Positions 1 to 10,288 of a DNA stretch of 64,000 nt are shown here, piece after piece. The stretch is taken from the NCBI GenBank assembly GCA_020442385.1, contig JAGRKE010000002.1, positions 310,001-374,000 of the forward strand. Reading direction: 5' to 3'. The number at the start of each line of letters is the position of its first letter. Position 1 is the stretch's first letter. The translations under genes and the position numbers were made by a program. A model generated the notes under the pieces. The model saw only the letters and a list, made by a program, of their open reading frames with translations, was not told the DNA's origin and searched no databases. The DNA comes from Alphaproteobacteria bacterium. Its GTDB lineage: Bacteria > Pseudomonadota > Alphaproteobacteria > Micavibrionales > Micavibrionaceae.

Positions 1-2982
1 GCCTTCACGCGCCATGGCGACCGCTTCCTCCAGCATTTGTTGATACAGCTCAACGCCCACTTCCTTGATGTGGCCGGATTGCTGATCGCCCAGCAGGTTC
101 CCTGCCCCGCGAATATCCATGTCGTGGCTGGCGAGTTGGAAACCGCTGCCGAGCGTGTCCAAGGTCTCCATGACCTCCAGACGTTTTTGTGCCAGCGGAC
201 TGATGAGCTGGTTGGCTGGATAGGTCAGATACGCATAGGCACGTACTTTAGAACGACCAATACGCCCGCGAATTTGATAAAGCTGCGCCAGACCGAACAT
301 ATCGGCGCGATGGATAATCATGGTGTTGGCGGTCGGGATATCGATCCCGCTCTCGATGATATTGGTCGCCAGCAACACATCATACTGCCCGTCATAAAAG
401 GCCGTCATGCGGTCCTCCAGCTCGGTTGGGGTCATTTGCCCATGGGCGGTGACGACCTTCACCTCCGGCACCAGTTCCTTCAGGTTTTTCTCCAGATCAT
501 CCATATCCTTGATGCGCGGACATACATAGAAGCTCTGCCCGCCGCGATAATGTTCGCGCAGCAGCGCCTCGCGGATCACCATCGCATCAAACGGCAGAAC
601 GAACGTGCGCACGGCCAGACGATCCACTGGTGGGGTTGTAATCAGGCTCATTTCCTTCACGCCCGTGAGTGACATTTGCAGGGTGCGCGGAATAGGCGTT
701 GCGGTCAGGGTCAGGACGTGCACATTGGCCTTGATTTCCTTCAAACGCTCCTTCTGCTTCACGCCGAAGCGCTGCTCCTCATCAACGATCAGCAGGCCGA
801 GATTATCGAACTTCACGCCCTTGCCGAACAGCGCGTGCGTGCCGATGGCGATATTCACGCTGCCGTCGCTTAAGCCTTCTTTGGCGCGTTTCATATCGGC
901 GCTGCCGACCAGGCGGGAGAGCTGTTCGATGCGCAAACCCGTTCCGGCAAAACGCTTGATAAAATTGTTATAGTGCTGGCGTGCCAGCAAGGTGGTCGGC
1001 ACAACCACCGCGACCTGCGCCCCGTTCATGGCGGCAACATAGGCCGCGCGAATAGCAACTTCCGTCTTACCAAAACCCACATCACCGCAGACCAGCCTGT
1101 CCATCGGGTAATCGCCGGACAGATCGGCAATCACATCGCCAATCGCACGGTCTTGATCTTCGGTTTCGGCATAGGGGAAACGCGCAGCGAATTCGTTATA
1201 GATATCTTGGGACACATCGAACTTATCGGCCTTTTTCAGCTGGCGCGCGGCGGCGATTTTCAGAAGGCCGTCAGCCATTTCCATCAGGTTTTTCTTCACG
1301 CGGGATTTACGTGCCTGCCACCCTGCCCCGCCGAGTTTATCAAGCTGGGTTGTGCCCTCGTCAGAGCCGAAGCGCGACAACACCTCAATATTGACCACAG
1401 GCACGAACAGGCGATCGCCGCCCGCATATTCCAGCTTCAGACAATCATGGTGCAACTTGCCCACCGTCACGGTTTCCAGCGCGATGAATTTACCAATCCC
1501 GTGATCGACATGGACGACCAGGTCACCCTCGGCCAGCGCCGAAACCTCGGTCAGGAAGTTATCGGATTTGCGTTTCTTTTTGGTTTTTCGTGCCAGACGG
1601 TCGCCCAGAATATCGGCCTCGGTAATCACCGCCAGATCGGGCGCGACGAAGCCGTGTTCCAGATGCAGGATTTCCAGATCGATAGATGAGAGCGCAATGC
1701 CGCCCGCCTCCAGAAAACCCTTCATGCGTTCTTTCGATCCTTCGGAATAGCACGCGATGATGGTTTTACGGTTTAGACTGACAAGATGTTTTCGCAGCTC
1801 GCCAAACACATCGCCGTCCGGCATAGCGCGGATATCGGCAAAATCGCGCCCCTTTCGCACCGCTGGGTCTTCATCACCCGGCGCGCCGAAGGGGGAAAGG
1901 TGGTCGGCGGCGCTGGTTTTGGCGTTCCACTCACCTTCCTCAACATAGAGCGCTCGTACCGGCAGCGGGTGATAAATGCTGCCGCTCAAGCTGACATCGG
2001 CGGCCTTTTTATCTTTTTTTAGCGCCGCGGCCTGCAGCGTTTTACGCGCGTCGAAAAAATCTCTGATCTGGATCAAGCGTTCATCGTGTGATTGCGCAGC
2101 GTGGTGATCGAATGTGATTTCAGCCTTGGGCGCATAATCGAACAGCGTATCCATAGTTTCAAAAAACAACGACTGCCAATGATCCATCCCGTTATAACGG
2201 CGGCCTTCGGAGACGGCCTCGTATAGCGGATCGCCCGCCTGCACCACGCCAAAGGCTTCTCGGTATCCGGCGCGGAAGCGCGCGATTGAGGTTTCATCCA
2301 GCAGGAATTCCGTGGCGGGCTGCAAATTAAAATGCTTCATACTGGCTTGGCTGCGCTGACTGAGCGGGTCAAAGGTGCGGATGGTTTCAACCTCGTCCCC
2401 AAACAAATCAACGCGCACCGGATCATCAAAGCCGGAAGGGAAGATATCGATAATGGAGCCGCGCGTGGCGTATTCGCCCGGCTCACGCACGGTTTCGGTT
2501 TTGATATAGCCGTTGCTGATCAGGTATTTTTGCACCTGCTCCAGATCAAATTTTTCGCCGACGCGGGCGGTCAGGCTGGCATGGGCTAGCGCGGATTTGG
2601 GCATCACGCGCTGAATAGCGGCATTCACGGTGGTCAGCAAGATGCGCGGGTGGCGCTCGGCTTCCGCTTCCCAATTCATCAATTTCGTCAGGGCGCTGAC
2701 GCGGCGGGCGGAAATTTCATGGTTGGGTGATACGCGATCATAGGGTAGACAATCCCACGCCGGAAAGCTGATCACCCGTACCTTGGGCGCGAAGAAGGCC
2801 AGCAATTCCTCCAGCACCGCCACACGTGTGTCATCCAGCGCGATATGCACCAGAATTTTATCCTCCGGCATCAGCGCGCGCGCGCGCTCGGCCAAGATGC
2901 GTGCATCCTGCCCCTCCGGCGCGCCGTAAATCACGCGCTGGTTTGGGATGCTCTCAATATCGATATTATGTGCCTCAGCCAT
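1..2982 (-). CDS. mfd: Transcription-repair coupling factor Mfd (3' part missing)
   Basis: Mfd is the ATP-driven translocase that pushes stalled RNA polymerase off DNA lesions and recruits UvrA. Reading the minus strand from the ATG at 2982 gives an uninterrupted frame of about 994 codons that leaves the window at base 1, so the C-terminal 150-180 residues of a usual 1150-1180 residue protein are outside. Visible are the N-terminal UvrB-like module, a Walker A motif GDVGFGKTEVA (bases about 1070-1105) and the DEEQRFGVKQ box (about 780-815), both typical of Mfd/RecG translocases. The neighbouring sdhE and recG form the usual alphaproteobacterial group with mfd, but an extra orphan gene separates it from sdhE here. 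Identification is firm. Confidence 0.96.
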   Translation of the reverse strand, partial: MAEAHNIDIESIPNQRVIYGAPEGQDARILAERARALMPEDKILVHIALDDTRVAVLEELLAFFAPKVRVISFPAWDCLPYDRVSPNHEISARRVSALTKLMNWEAEAERHPRILLTTVNAAIQRVMPKSALAHASLTARVGEKFDLEQVQKYLISNGYIKTETVREPGEYATRGSIIDIFPSGFDDPVRVDLFGDEVETIRTFDPLSQRSQASMKHFNLQPATEFLLDETSIARFRAGYREAFGVVQAGDPLYEAVSEGRRYNGMDHWQSLFFETMDTLFDYAPKAEITFDHHAAQSHDERLIQIRDFFDARKTLQAAALKKDKKAADVSLSGSIYHPLPVRALYVEEGEWNAKTSAADHLSPFGAPGDEDPAVRKGRDFADIRAMPDGDVFGELRKHLVSLNRKTIIACYSEGSKERMKGFLEAGGIALSSIDLEILHLEHGFVAPDLAVITEADILGDRLARKTKKKRKSDNFLTEVSALAEGDLVVHVDHGIGKFIALETVTVGKLHHDCLKLEYAGGDRLFVPVVNIEVLSRFGSDEGTTQLDKLGGAGWQARKSRVKKNLMEMADGLLKIAAARQLKKADKFDVSQDIYNEFAARFPYAETEDQDRAIGDVIADLSGDYPMDRLVCGDVGFGKTEVAIRAAYVAAMNGAQVAVVVPTTLLARQHYNNFIKRFAGTGLRIEQLSRLVGSADMKRAKEGLSDGSVNIAIGTHALFGKGVKFDNLGLLIVDEEQRFGVKQKERLKEIKANVHVLTLTATPIPRTLQMSLTGVKEMSLITTPPVDRLAVRTFVLPFDAMVIREALLREHYRGGQSFYVCPRIKDMDDLEKNLKELVPEVKVVTAHGQMTPTELEDRMTAFYDGQYDVLLATNIIESGIDIPTANTMIIHRADMFGLAQLYQIRGRIGRSKVRAYAYLTYPANQLISPLAQKRLEVMETLDTLGSGFQLASHDMDIRGAGNLLGDQQSGHIKEVGVELYQQMLEEAVAMAREG

Positions 2983-3030
2983 AGGCCGTGTTTATATAGA
3001 GATTTGCTGAGCTTGAAAAGCGTAGAGCTT

Positions 3031-3495
3031 TTAGTTCATAGACAGATCGGGCCCAGGCACTGAATCCGTGTTTTTCTCAAAGTGTTTGGGATAAAGCACA
3101 TGAAGCGGAGCTGGTTCAGATTTAATTTCGTGCCAACCTTCATGCTCTTCAGCCATCATTTCGATCCATTCAACAAAATCAATACCGTAATTTGTTCCAT
3201 GCTCAACGATTTCGTCTCGATTTGTATCCAAATCTGATAACCAACGTAGTTGATCCTGAAGAGCTTTCGCAACATATGGCAATACCCTTTTGTAAGTCTC
3301 TTCGTAATATTGCGTTCCTGTAATAATTTCAGTGCCCGCAACAAATTCGACGAGCCTTACATTGCCTTCGCCCGGAAAAGCATCTTTTGGACGCATCAAA
3401 CCGTCTTTTTCCAAATCCTGCTCTATCGTCAAAAGAAGACCAACGTGAACAGAAATTAAATCAATTATATGAAACGGCTTCGTTTTTTTAGTCAT
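3031..3495 (-). CDS. AT-rich hypothetical protein, about 154 aa
   Basis: I do not recognise this protein. It is acidic and soluble, has no signal peptide or membrane segment, and carries a central aromatic/acidic stretch (DFVEWIEMMAEEHEGWHEI). The ATG at 3495 directly follows an in-frame GTG at 3498; neither has a strong ribosome binding site. The coding DNA is visibly richer in A+T than mfd or recG. It sits between sdhE and mfd, which are normally adjacent, on the same strand as both. Acquisition by transfer or lineage-specific origin is an inference from composition and position. No function can be assigned. Confidence 0.7.
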   Translation of the reverse strand: MTKKTKPFHIIDLISVHVGLLLTIEQDLEKDGLMRPKDAFPGEGNVRLVEFVAGTEIITGTQYYEETYKRVLPYVAKALQDQLRWLSDLDTNRDEIVEHGTNYGIDFVEWIEMMAEEHEGWHEIKSEPAPLHVLYPKHFEKNTDSVPGPDLSMN

Positions 3496-3564
3496 CACTT
3501 ACTCAGAAACAAAAATTGAAATTAGTGAAAACAATAAAGCCAATATTTTGAATTATGTCAACAT

Positions 3565-3849
3565 TTAAGCAAATTTATGCGCTTTGATCTTTTCAAACAG
3601 ATCGCTGACAACATTCGCAGGCGGAGATTCCTTGCCTGTAATCCAGTTATATAGATTTGGATCATTCTCCTTAAGCAACTCATCATAGCGCGTCAGCTCT
3701 GCCTCGGAAAAATCCGGCACGTGCTTGCGTGCGAAAGACCCTAAAATCAAATCCATTTCCTTCGTTCCCCGATGCTCGGAGCGAAAAATCAAACGCTTGC
3801 GCTTATTTTCAATGGTTTCATTTTTAGACATAGGCATTACAATAGCCAT
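3565..3849 (-). CDS. sdhE: SdhE / succinate dehydrogenase assembly factor 2 (DUF339)
   Basis: SdhE helps attach FAD covalently to the flavoprotein subunit SdhA of succinate dehydrogenase. The protein is about 94 residues, the family's normal size, and carries the diagnostic RSEHRGTKEMDLILGSFA block, which matches the family RxxRGxxEmDllLg pattern. The C-terminal half has the YDELLKENDPNLYNWITG region that is also conserved in the family. In-frame ATGs lie at 3849, 3837 and 3831; the start is uncertain, and the last gives MSKNETIENKRKRL. It is divergent from recG with only 26 bases between starts, so both promoters must be packed into or around this gap. Confidence 0.9.
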   Translation of the reverse strand: MAIVMPMSKNETIENKRKRLIFRSEHRGTKEMDLILGSFARKHVPDFSEAELTRYDELLKENDPNLYNWITGKESPPANVVSDLFEKIKAHKFA

Positions 3850-3875
3850 ATCCTTGAATTTGAAAAGACTTTTTC

Positions 3876-5963
3876 ATGAGCCGACCGTTTGATCTTGATC
3901 CGTTATTTCGCGCCCTAACCACCTTGCCGGGGGTTGGGCCAAAGAATGCGAAATATCTGGAAAAACTGATTGGCGGGCCAAAGGTTCTCGATTTACTGTG
4001 GCACTTGCCAGTGGATTTCATTGATAGGCGTTTTTCGCCCAAAATATCCGAGGCTCCGAATGGCCGCATTGCCACCATGGAAGTCACGGTTGATAAACAC
4101 ATGCCCAACGCGCGTAAATCGCTGCCCTACCGTGTGAGTTGCAGCGATGAAACCGGGGCCATCACGCTTGTATTTTTCCGCGCCCACAAAGATTGGATTG
4201 AAAAGCAACTGCCCTTACATCAAAAAGTAATTATCAGCGGCAAAGTTGAATATTATCAGGGTCGGGCGCAAATGGCACACCCGGATGCGATCGGCCTGCC
4301 GCAGGACCGCGCCGCGATTGAAACGGTGGAGCCTGTCTATCCGCTCACACAAGGCATCACCAACAAGGCCGTGCGCAAAGCCATGCAAAGCGCCTTGGGC
4401 TATCTCAGCGCCCTGCCGGAATGGCTGGATGAAGCGCACAAAAAGCGCGGCCAATGGCCCGACTGGTACAAAGCACTCGAGGCCGTGCACAGCCCGGAAA
4501 GCGAATCTCTGCTCTCGCCGGAACATCCGGCGCGTATGCGCATGGCCTATGATGAATTGCTCGCCAACCAGCTCACGCTGGCTTTGGTGCGTGACCGCGC
4601 GCGAAAAATTAATGGCCGCGCCTTCCAAACCGAAGGAGTCTTACGCGAAAAAATTCTCTCTGCTCTGCCCTTTGATCTCACAAGCGCACAGAAAGAAGCG
4701 CTCGGCGATATAGACAAGGACATGAGTCAGCCCGCGCGCATGCTGCGCTTACTACAAGGCGATGTCGGCAGCGGCAAGACCGTTGTCGCCTGCCTCGCGA
4801 TGATGAGCGCCGTTCAATCCGGCGCGCAAGCCGCCCTGATGGCCCCCACTGAAATTCTCGCGCGCCAACATGCGGACAACCTCAAACCATGGCTGGAGGC
4901 TGCTGGCGTGCGCGCTATCGTTATGACCGGGCGCGATAAAGGCAAAACCCGCGAAACCATGCTTCAACAAATTCGCTCGGGCGCGGCGCAAGTGGTTATC
5001 GGCACCCATGCAATTTTTCAGGAGGGCGTTGATTTCAACGATCTCGGCCTTGCCGTGATTGACGAGCAGCACCGCTTTGGTGTGCACCAACGCCTCGCCC
5101 TGTCTTCAAAGAGCAAGGGCTCCGACGTGTTGGTGATGACCGCCACCCCCATTCCGCGCACATTGGCCTTAACCGCTTATGGCGATATGGAGGTCAGCAA
5201 AATCGGCGAGAAACCACCAGGCAGACAACCGATTGATACGCGCCTGACCCCGATTGAGAAAATCGAAGATTTGGTCGCGGGGCTAAAGCGACAAATCCAA
5301 ACCGGCGCGCGCGTCTATTGGGTATGCCCTCTGGTCGAGGAATCGGAAAAGCTTGATCTGGCGGCAGCGGAAGAGCGCTATGACATTCTCAAAGCCGCAT
5401 TCGGGGAACGCGTTGGCCTGATCCACGGGCGGATGAAACCACTGGAAAAAGATGCAGTGATGGAAAAATTCGCGGGCGGTGATCTCGACATTCTAGTCGC
5501 CACCACGGTCATTGAGGTGGGCGTGGATGTGCCCGAAGCCACGATCATGGTGATCGAACATGCGGAGCGCTTCGGCCTGTCACAACTTCATCAGCTGCGC
5601 GGTCGCGTTGGGCGCGGATCGGACAAATCCTATTGCTTCCTGCTTTATACCGGGCCGCTTGGCGAAACCGCGAAGGAGCGCCTATCCGTTATGCGTGACA
5701 CGGAAGATGGGTTTGTTATTGCTGAAAAAGATCTGTCCTTACGCGGCTCGGGCGATATTCTCGGCGTGCGCCAGAGCGGCTCTGCCGAATTCAAACTAGC
5801 CAATCTCGCGGTTCATGGCGATTTACTGGCCGCCGCGCGCGCCGATGCCAAATTGATTATCGAGAAAGATAGCGAGCTGGAAAGTCCGCGCGGGCAAGCC
5901 CTTAAAACATTGCTGTATTTATTTGAACAAGATCAGGGAATTAAAAACCTGCGCAGCGGTTAA
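3876..5963 (+). CDS. recG: ATP-dependent DNA helicase RecG
   Basis: RecG remodels stalled replication forks and branch-migrates Holliday junctions. The 695-residue product has the N-terminal wedge/OB region, then a superfamily 2 helicase core with Walker A GDVGSGKT at about residues 294-301 and a DEQH box at about 395 followed by RFGVHQR. The motif VIEVGVDVPEA and the QLRGRVGRG motif VI lie near residues 548-580. Length is normal for the family. The stop codon overlaps the convergent DUF502 gene by four bases. Start ATG at 3876 gives the usual short leader before the TTLPGVGP helix-hairpin region. Identification is certain. Confidence 0.98.
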   Translation: MSRPFDLDPLFRALTTLPGVGPKNAKYLEKLIGGPKVLDLLWHLPVDFIDRRFSPKISEAPNGRIATMEVTVDKHMPNARKSLPYRVSCSDETGAITLVFFRAHKDWIEKQLPLHQKVIISGKVEYYQGRAQMAHPDAIGLPQDRAAIETVEPVYPLTQGITNKAVRKAMQSALGYLSALPEWLDEAHKKRGQWPDWYKALEAVHSPESESLLSPEHPARMRMAYDELLANQLTLALVRDRARKINGRAFQTEGVLREKILSALPFDLTSAQKEALGDIDKDMSQPARMLRLLQGDVGSGKTVVACLAMMSAVQSGAQAALMAPTEILARQHADNLKPWLEAAGVRAIVMTGRDKGKTRETMLQQIRSGAAQVVIGTHAIFQEGVDFNDLGLAVIDEQHRFGVHQRLALSSKSKGSDVLVMTATPIPRTLALTAYGDMEVSKIGEKPPGRQPIDTRLTPIEKIEDLVAGLKRQIQTGARVYWVCPLVEESEKLDLAAAEERYDILKAAFGERVGLIHGRMKPLEKDAVMEKFAGGDLDILVATTVIEVGVDVPEATIMVIEHAERFGLSQLHQLRGRVGRGSDKSYCFLLYTGPLGETAKERLSVMRDTEDGFVIAEKDLSLRGSGDILGVRQSGSAEFKLANLAVHGDLLAAARADAKLIIEKDSELESPRGQALKTLLYLFEQDQGIKNLRSG

Positions 5964-6700
5964 GCTTTCTTCTTTTTGGACAAAACTTTTTTAGCAGGTT
6001 TCTTTACCGTCTTTTTCTTGATACGGCTTGCCGCATCAGGCGGCGAAATAATGCCTGCAGACACAACCAGCTTAACACCCTCTTCGACGCTCATATCCAG
6101 ATAAATCAGTTCTTTCTTTGGTACGAACAGAAGATAGCCAGATGTTGGGTTTGGCGTGGTTGGCACAAACACGTTAATCGTCTCTTCTTTTGTTACGCGC
6201 TGGACCTCGCCTTCGGATTTGCCGGTCACAAACCCGATCGACCACACGCCTTTACGCGGATATTCCAGCATCACGACATCACGGAAAGCTTTCGACTGCG
6301 TCGCCATTACGGTTTCGAAAATTTGCTTGATCGCGCCATAGAGCGTGCGAATGACAGGCATTCGATCTACTATATACTCCGCCAGACGGATAAACAGACG
6401 ACCCAGAAAATTCGTCGCAAACCAGCCGACAAAAATAAAGAAGATTACCGCCATAATCAGGCCCAGCCCCGGCAGGGTTGTGCCCTGACTCATACCCTCA
6501 TACCAATGCGCAGGAATAATCTTCGTCACATTTTTATCAACGAAGGTGAAAAAGACATAGGTTAGGTAAATCGTAATACCGATCGGCGCGGTCACCAAAA
6601 CACCGGCCAGAAAATAGCCCCGCAAACGCGCGCCAAAGCTCATGTTCGGAGCTTTTGTATGCCCGTCCAGAACCTCTTCGGTGGTGGTTTTTTTATTCAT
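5960..6700 (-). CDS. DUF502 family inner-membrane protein
   Basis: The 246-residue protein belongs to the DUF502 family of bacterial membrane proteins, recognised by the pattern of two membrane segments (about residues 25-50 and 75-105) followed by a soluble domain containing MPVIRTLYGAIKQI and a FVPTTPNPTSGYLLFVP block. The C-terminus is a strongly basic Lys/Ala-rich tail (KKKTVKKPAKKVLSKKKKA), suggesting that it faces the cytoplasm or contacts nucleic acid or acidic lipid; this is inference. Function is unknown in the family. The gene runs against recG with a four-base stop overlap and is followed upstream by tRNA-Lys on the same strand. Confidence 0.87.
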   Translation of the reverse strand: MNKKTTTEEVLDGHTKAPNMSFGARLRGYFLAGVLVTAPIGITIYLTYVFFTFVDKNVTKIIPAHWYEGMSQGTTLPGLGLIMAVIFFIFVGWFATNFLGRLFIRLAEYIVDRMPVIRTLYGAIKQIFETVMATQSKAFRDVVMLEYPRKGVWSIGFVTGKSEGEVQRVTKEETINVFVPTTPNPTSGYLLFVPKKELIYLDMSVEEGVKLVVSAGIISPPDAASRIKKKTVKKPAKKVLSKKKKA

Positions 6701-6751
6701 CGCGGCATCATGGCGTTAAAAGGCACGAAATGCAATGGGCTAGAAAGAAAA

Positions 6752-6827
6752 TGGTGATCGCTGAGGGATTCGAACCCTCGACCTACTGATTAAAAGTCAG
6801 TTGCTCTACCAGCTGAGCTAAGCGATC
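6752..6827 (-). tRNA. tRNA-Lys (anticodon TTT), CCA encoded
   Basis: On the minus strand a complete cloverleaf can be drawn. It has a 7-bp acceptor GATCGCT/AGCGATC with discriminator A and a genomically encoded CCA. The D arm contains AGCTCAGCTGGTAGAGC, the anticodon stem is ACTGA/TCAGT with loop CTTTTAA (anticodon TTT), and the T arm is GAGGG-TTCGAAT-CCCTC. Total length with CCA is 76 nt. It stands alone between the DUF502 gene and coaD. Confidence 0.98.
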
Positions 6828-6906
6828 ATTCCACGAATAAGGCTAAGAATACCTTTGGACGGACGCAACATATGTATTTAGCGCACGCGCGTCAAGTTTC
6901 TTATTC

Positions 6907-7419
6907 CTATTTTGAAAATTTTGCTTTGAGCTTTTCCGCCACTTGCGGCGTTACGAATTCGGATATATCCCCGCCCATGCTGCAAATCTCTTTTACGAAG
7001 CTGGCCGAAACGAACTGCCACTTATCCGAAGCCATCAGAAAAACCGTCTCGATATCGGGGTCGAGCTTGGCGTTCATGCCCGTCATCTGAAATTCATATT
7101 CAAAATCAGAAACGGCGCGCAAACCTCTGAAAATACAGGATGCATTCACATCTTTAGCAAAGTGGATCAGAAGCTTATCAAAGACCTGAACCTCTATCTC
7201 GCAGCCCTTATCTTGCATATTCTCAATGTCGGTGCGCAAAAGCTGTTCACGTTCCTTGAGGGAAAATAGCGGGCCTTTGCGCTTATTATCAGCAACCCCG
7301 ACAATCAGATGATCTACAAAGCGGCTGGCGCGGCGGATCAGATGCAAATGCCCCTTGGTCACCGGGTCGAACGTGCCCGGATAAACCCCAATAAGATATT
7401 TACCTTTATTCTGCGTCAT
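6907..7419 (-). CDS. coaD: Phosphopantetheine adenylyltransferase CoaD
   Basis: CoaD transfers AMP from ATP to 4'-phosphopantetheine, the penultimate step of coenzyme A synthesis. The 170-residue protein starts [19 protein letters not shown]. It has the nucleotidyltransferase TxGH motif (Thr21-His24), the [14 protein letters not shown] segment and a C-terminal SASFVKEI loop that replaces the ISSTxVRE type motif. The open frame continues upstream to 7506, but that part lies inside gyrA, so the ATG at 7419, which overlaps the gyrA stop by 14 bases, is preferred. The gyrA-coaD order is common in alphaproteobacteria and suggests cotranscription. Confidence 0.96.
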   Translation of the reverse strand: MTQNKGKYLIGVYPGTFDPVTKGHLHLIRRASRFVDHLIVGVADNKRKGPLFSLKEREQLLRTDIENMQDKGCEIEVQVFDKLLIHFAKDVNASCIFRGLRAVSDFEYEFQMTGMNAKLDPDIETVFLMASDKWQFVSASFVKEICSMGGDISEFVTPQVAEKLKAKFSK

Positions 7420-10204
7420 CGGCCGGCGCATCTTCCTGTGTGCTATCGTCCTCAGATGTGTCCTCTGCGCTTTCAACAGCGGGTGGTGGAGAGGATTCTC
7501 CAGCATTTGCCTGATCCGTATTTTCTAGAACATCTTCATCCTCGTCATCTTCTTGGATCAACCAAGCGACGGAGACCACGTTTTCCCCTTCCGCAACGCG
7601 GAACACGGTCACGCCTTGCGCGCTGCGGCCTGTGATGCGGATATTTTCAACGCGCGTGCGGATTAGCTGCCCTTGGTCGCTCACCAGCATAATCTGGTGA
7701 GAGTCCGTTACAGGGAATGTTGCCACAACCTCGCCGCCGTTTTTCTTCGTCAGCGACATGTTTGTCACGCCCTGTCCACCGCGCCCAGTGATACGATATT
7801 CATAAGATGATGTGCGCTTGCCGTAACCACCATTGGTCACAGTTAACAATAGCTGCTCTTTTTCAAGAAGCTCTTTAAAACGCTCTTCGGACAATTCAAG
7901 CGTTGTCTCCTCAATCTCAAAGTCATCATCCTCACTGCCGACGATCTGGCTGGCCGCTTTCATATAGGCGGCGCGCTCCTCGGGTGTGATTTCCACATGC
8001 TTTAGAACGGACATAGAGATCACCTCATCGCCCTTGGCCAGCTTAATCCCGCGCACCCCGGTCGATGTCCGTCCAGAGAACACGCGGATCGCGTCCACAG
8101 GGAAGCGGATCGCCTTACCCATACGTGAGGCCAGCATCACATCTTCATCCTCGCGGCATAGACGCACAGACACCAAATTCTCGCCCTCGCCCAGCTTCAT
8201 CGCGATCAAACCGTTAGAGCGGATATTCTTGAAATCGGAAAGCTTGTTCCGGCGCACAGAACCATGCGAAGTCGCAAACATGATATCCATCTTGTCCCAG
8301 ATATCCTCATCTTCGGGCAGGCGCATATAAACAGAAACCGTCTCATCTTTTTCAATCGGCAGCAGGTTAATCAGCGCCTTACCACGCGACTGCGGCGTTG
8401 CCAGCGGCAATTGATACACCTTCATGCGGTGCACAATTCCCTTCGAGGTAAAGAATAGAATCGGCGTGTGCGTGCTCGCCACAAACAGGTCGGAAACAAA
8501 ATCCTCATCCTTCAGAGCCGTTCCACTGCGCCCCTTACCACCGCGGCGCTGCGCGCGGTATGTATCCAGCGGCACGCGCTTCACATAGCCGCCATGCGTA
8601 ATGGTCACAACCATTTCTTCCCGCTGGATCAGCTCTTCGATATCCATCTCAAATTCCGCATCGACCAGTTCGGTGCGGCGCGGCGTATCAAAGCGTTGCT
8701 TTACGTCCTGTAATTCTTCAACCAAAACCTCGAGCAGTTTTTCACGACTGCCGAGAATGGCGAGATATTCTGCAATTTTGTCGGTAATCGCTTTAAGCTC
8801 TTCACCGATTTTATCGCGCTCAAGCCCTGTTAAACGGTGCAGGCGCAAATCAAGAATGGCTCTGGCTTGCGCTTCGCTCATCTGATATTTGCCGTCCTCA
8901 ACCTGATGCTCTGGATCATCGATCAGCGCGATCAGCGGCGCAACATCGCCCGCGGGCCACGGCTTGGCGAGCAACGCCTCACGCGCTTCAGTCGGGTTAC
9001 TCGCATTACGGATCAGCGCGATCACTTCATCGATATTGGCCACAGCCACAGCCAAACCGGCCAAGGTGTGTGCACGCTCACGGGCCTTGCCCAGCTCGTA
9101 AATCGTGCGGCGGGTAATAACCTCTTCGCGGAAATCAACGAAAGCTTTGATCATATCGCGCAGTAACATCATCTGCGGCTTGCCACGGTGCAAAGCCACC
9201 ATATTGCAGGCAAAGTTGCTCTGCAGCGCTGTGTGCTTGAACAGCTGGTTCAAAACAACATCTTCATTCGCACTTTGCTTAAGCTCAATAACGATGCGCA
9301 CACCTTCGCGGTCGGATTCATCGCGCACTTCGGCAATGTCTTCAACGATCTTATCGCGGCCAACCTCGCCCAAACGCTCCAGCAGCTTGCCCTTATTCAC
9401 CTGATAGGGAATTTCATGCACGATAATCGCGCGGCGCTTGCCTGCATCTTCAAAAGAGGTCTTGGCACGCATAACGACCGAGCCATTTCCTGTGTGATAA
9501 GCGGACTTAATCCCCATCACGCCCAAAATCTGCGCGCCTGTCGGAAAATCAGGACCGGGAATAATCTCATTCAGCTCTTCAGTTGTAATGGCCGGATTTT
9601 CAACCATGGCCATACAGCCATCAATCACTTCGCCCAGATTGTGCGGTGGAATGTTCGTCGCCATACCCACGGCAATACCGCCCGCACCATTCACCAGCAA
9701 GTTGGGAATACGCGAAGGAAGAACTACAGGCTCTTTCATCGATTCATCGTAGTTAGGTTGGAAATCAACAGTGTCTTTGTCGATATCCTCCAGCATTGTC
9801 TCAGCCGCCTTATCAAGACGCGCCTCGGTATAACGCATCGCTGCCGGGCTGTCGCCGTCCATCGAGCCGAAGTTCCCCTGCCCATCCACCAACGGCAGAC
9901 GCAGCGACCATGGCTGGGCCATACGCACCATCGAATCATAAATCGCAGAATCGCCGTGCGGGTGGTATTTACCCATCACATCCCCGACAATACGGGCAGA
10001 TTTTTTGTAGGGCTTATCCGATGCATACCCGCCCTCGCGCATCGCAAAAAGAATGCGGCGGTGAACAGGTTTCAGACCATCGCGCACATCCGGCAAAGCC
10101 CGGCTCACGATCACGCTCATCGCGTAATCGAGATAGGATTGTTTCATCTCATCTTCGAGCGAAATGGTTGGCAATTCAGGGTCGTTTACAACAGCATCGG
10201 TCAT
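7406..10204 (-). CDS. gyrA: DNA gyrase subunit A
   Basis: GyrA is the DNA breakage-reunion subunit of gyrase. The 932-residue protein carries the catalytic tyrosine in [10 protein letters not shown] (Tyr125). Its quinolone-resistance region [11 protein letters not shown] keeps Ser86 and Asp90, which correspond to E. coli Ser83 and Asp87, so no classical resistance substitution is present. Several beta-propeller repeats follow in the C-terminal domain, including the RRGGKGRSG gyrase box near residue 560 and a second RGGQGV repeat near 800. The C-terminus ends in an acidic tail rich in Asp, Glu and Ser. The start is ATG at 10204. It shares 14 bases with coaD. Confidence 0.98.
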   Translation of the reverse strand: MTDAVVNDPELPTISLEDEMKQSYLDYAMSVIVSRALPDVRDGLKPVHRRILFAMREGGYASDKPYKKSARIVGDVMGKYHPHGDSAIYDSMVRMAQPWSLRLPLVDGQGNFGSMDGDSPAAMRYTEARLDKAAETMLEDIDKDTVDFQPNYDESMKEPVVLPSRIPNLLVNGAGGIAVGMATNIPPHNLGEVIDGCMAMVENPAITTEELNEIIPGPDFPTGAQILGVMGIKSAYHTGNGSVVMRAKTSFEDAGKRRAIIVHEIPYQVNKGKLLERLGEVGRDKIVEDIAEVRDESDREGVRIVIELKQSANEDVVLNQLFKHTALQSNFACNMVALHRGKPQMMLLRDMIKAFVDFREEVITRRTIYELGKARERAHTLAGLAVAVANIDEVIALIRNASNPTEAREALLAKPWPAGDVAPLIALIDDPEHQVEDGKYQMSEAQARAILDLRLHRLTGLERDKIGEELKAITDKIAEYLAILGSREKLLEVLVEELQDVKQRFDTPRRTELVDAEFEMDIEELIQREEMVVTITHGGYVKRVPLDTYRAQRRGGKGRSGTALKDEDFVSDLFVASTHTPILFFTSKGIVHRMKVYQLPLATPQSRGKALINLLPIEKDETVSVYMRLPEDEDIWDKMDIMFATSHGSVRRNKLSDFKNIRSNGLIAMKLGEGENLVSVRLCREDEDVMLASRMGKAIRFPVDAIRVFSGRTSTGVRGIKLAKGDEVISMSVLKHVEITPEERAAYMKAASQIVGSEDDDFEIEETTLELSEERFKELLEKEQLLLTVTNGGYGKRTSSYEYRITGRGGQGVTNMSLTKKNGGEVVATFPVTDSHQIMLVSDQGQLIRTRVENIRITGRSAQGVTVFRVAEGENVVSVAWLIQEDDEDEDVLENTDQANAGESSPPPAVESAEDTSEDDSTQEDAPADDAE

Positions 10205-10288
10205 CGAAATTTATACTCGTTAAAATTTGTGTGTTTTCAATAGGTTTTGTAGCAATTTTACGGGAGAATCACAAGGGATTAAGCGGCT

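Noticed and set aside
9188..10243. Long plus-strand open frame (351 codons) opposite gyrA
   Set aside because: It is an antisense shadow of the strongly supported gyrA frame; its translation has no family features.
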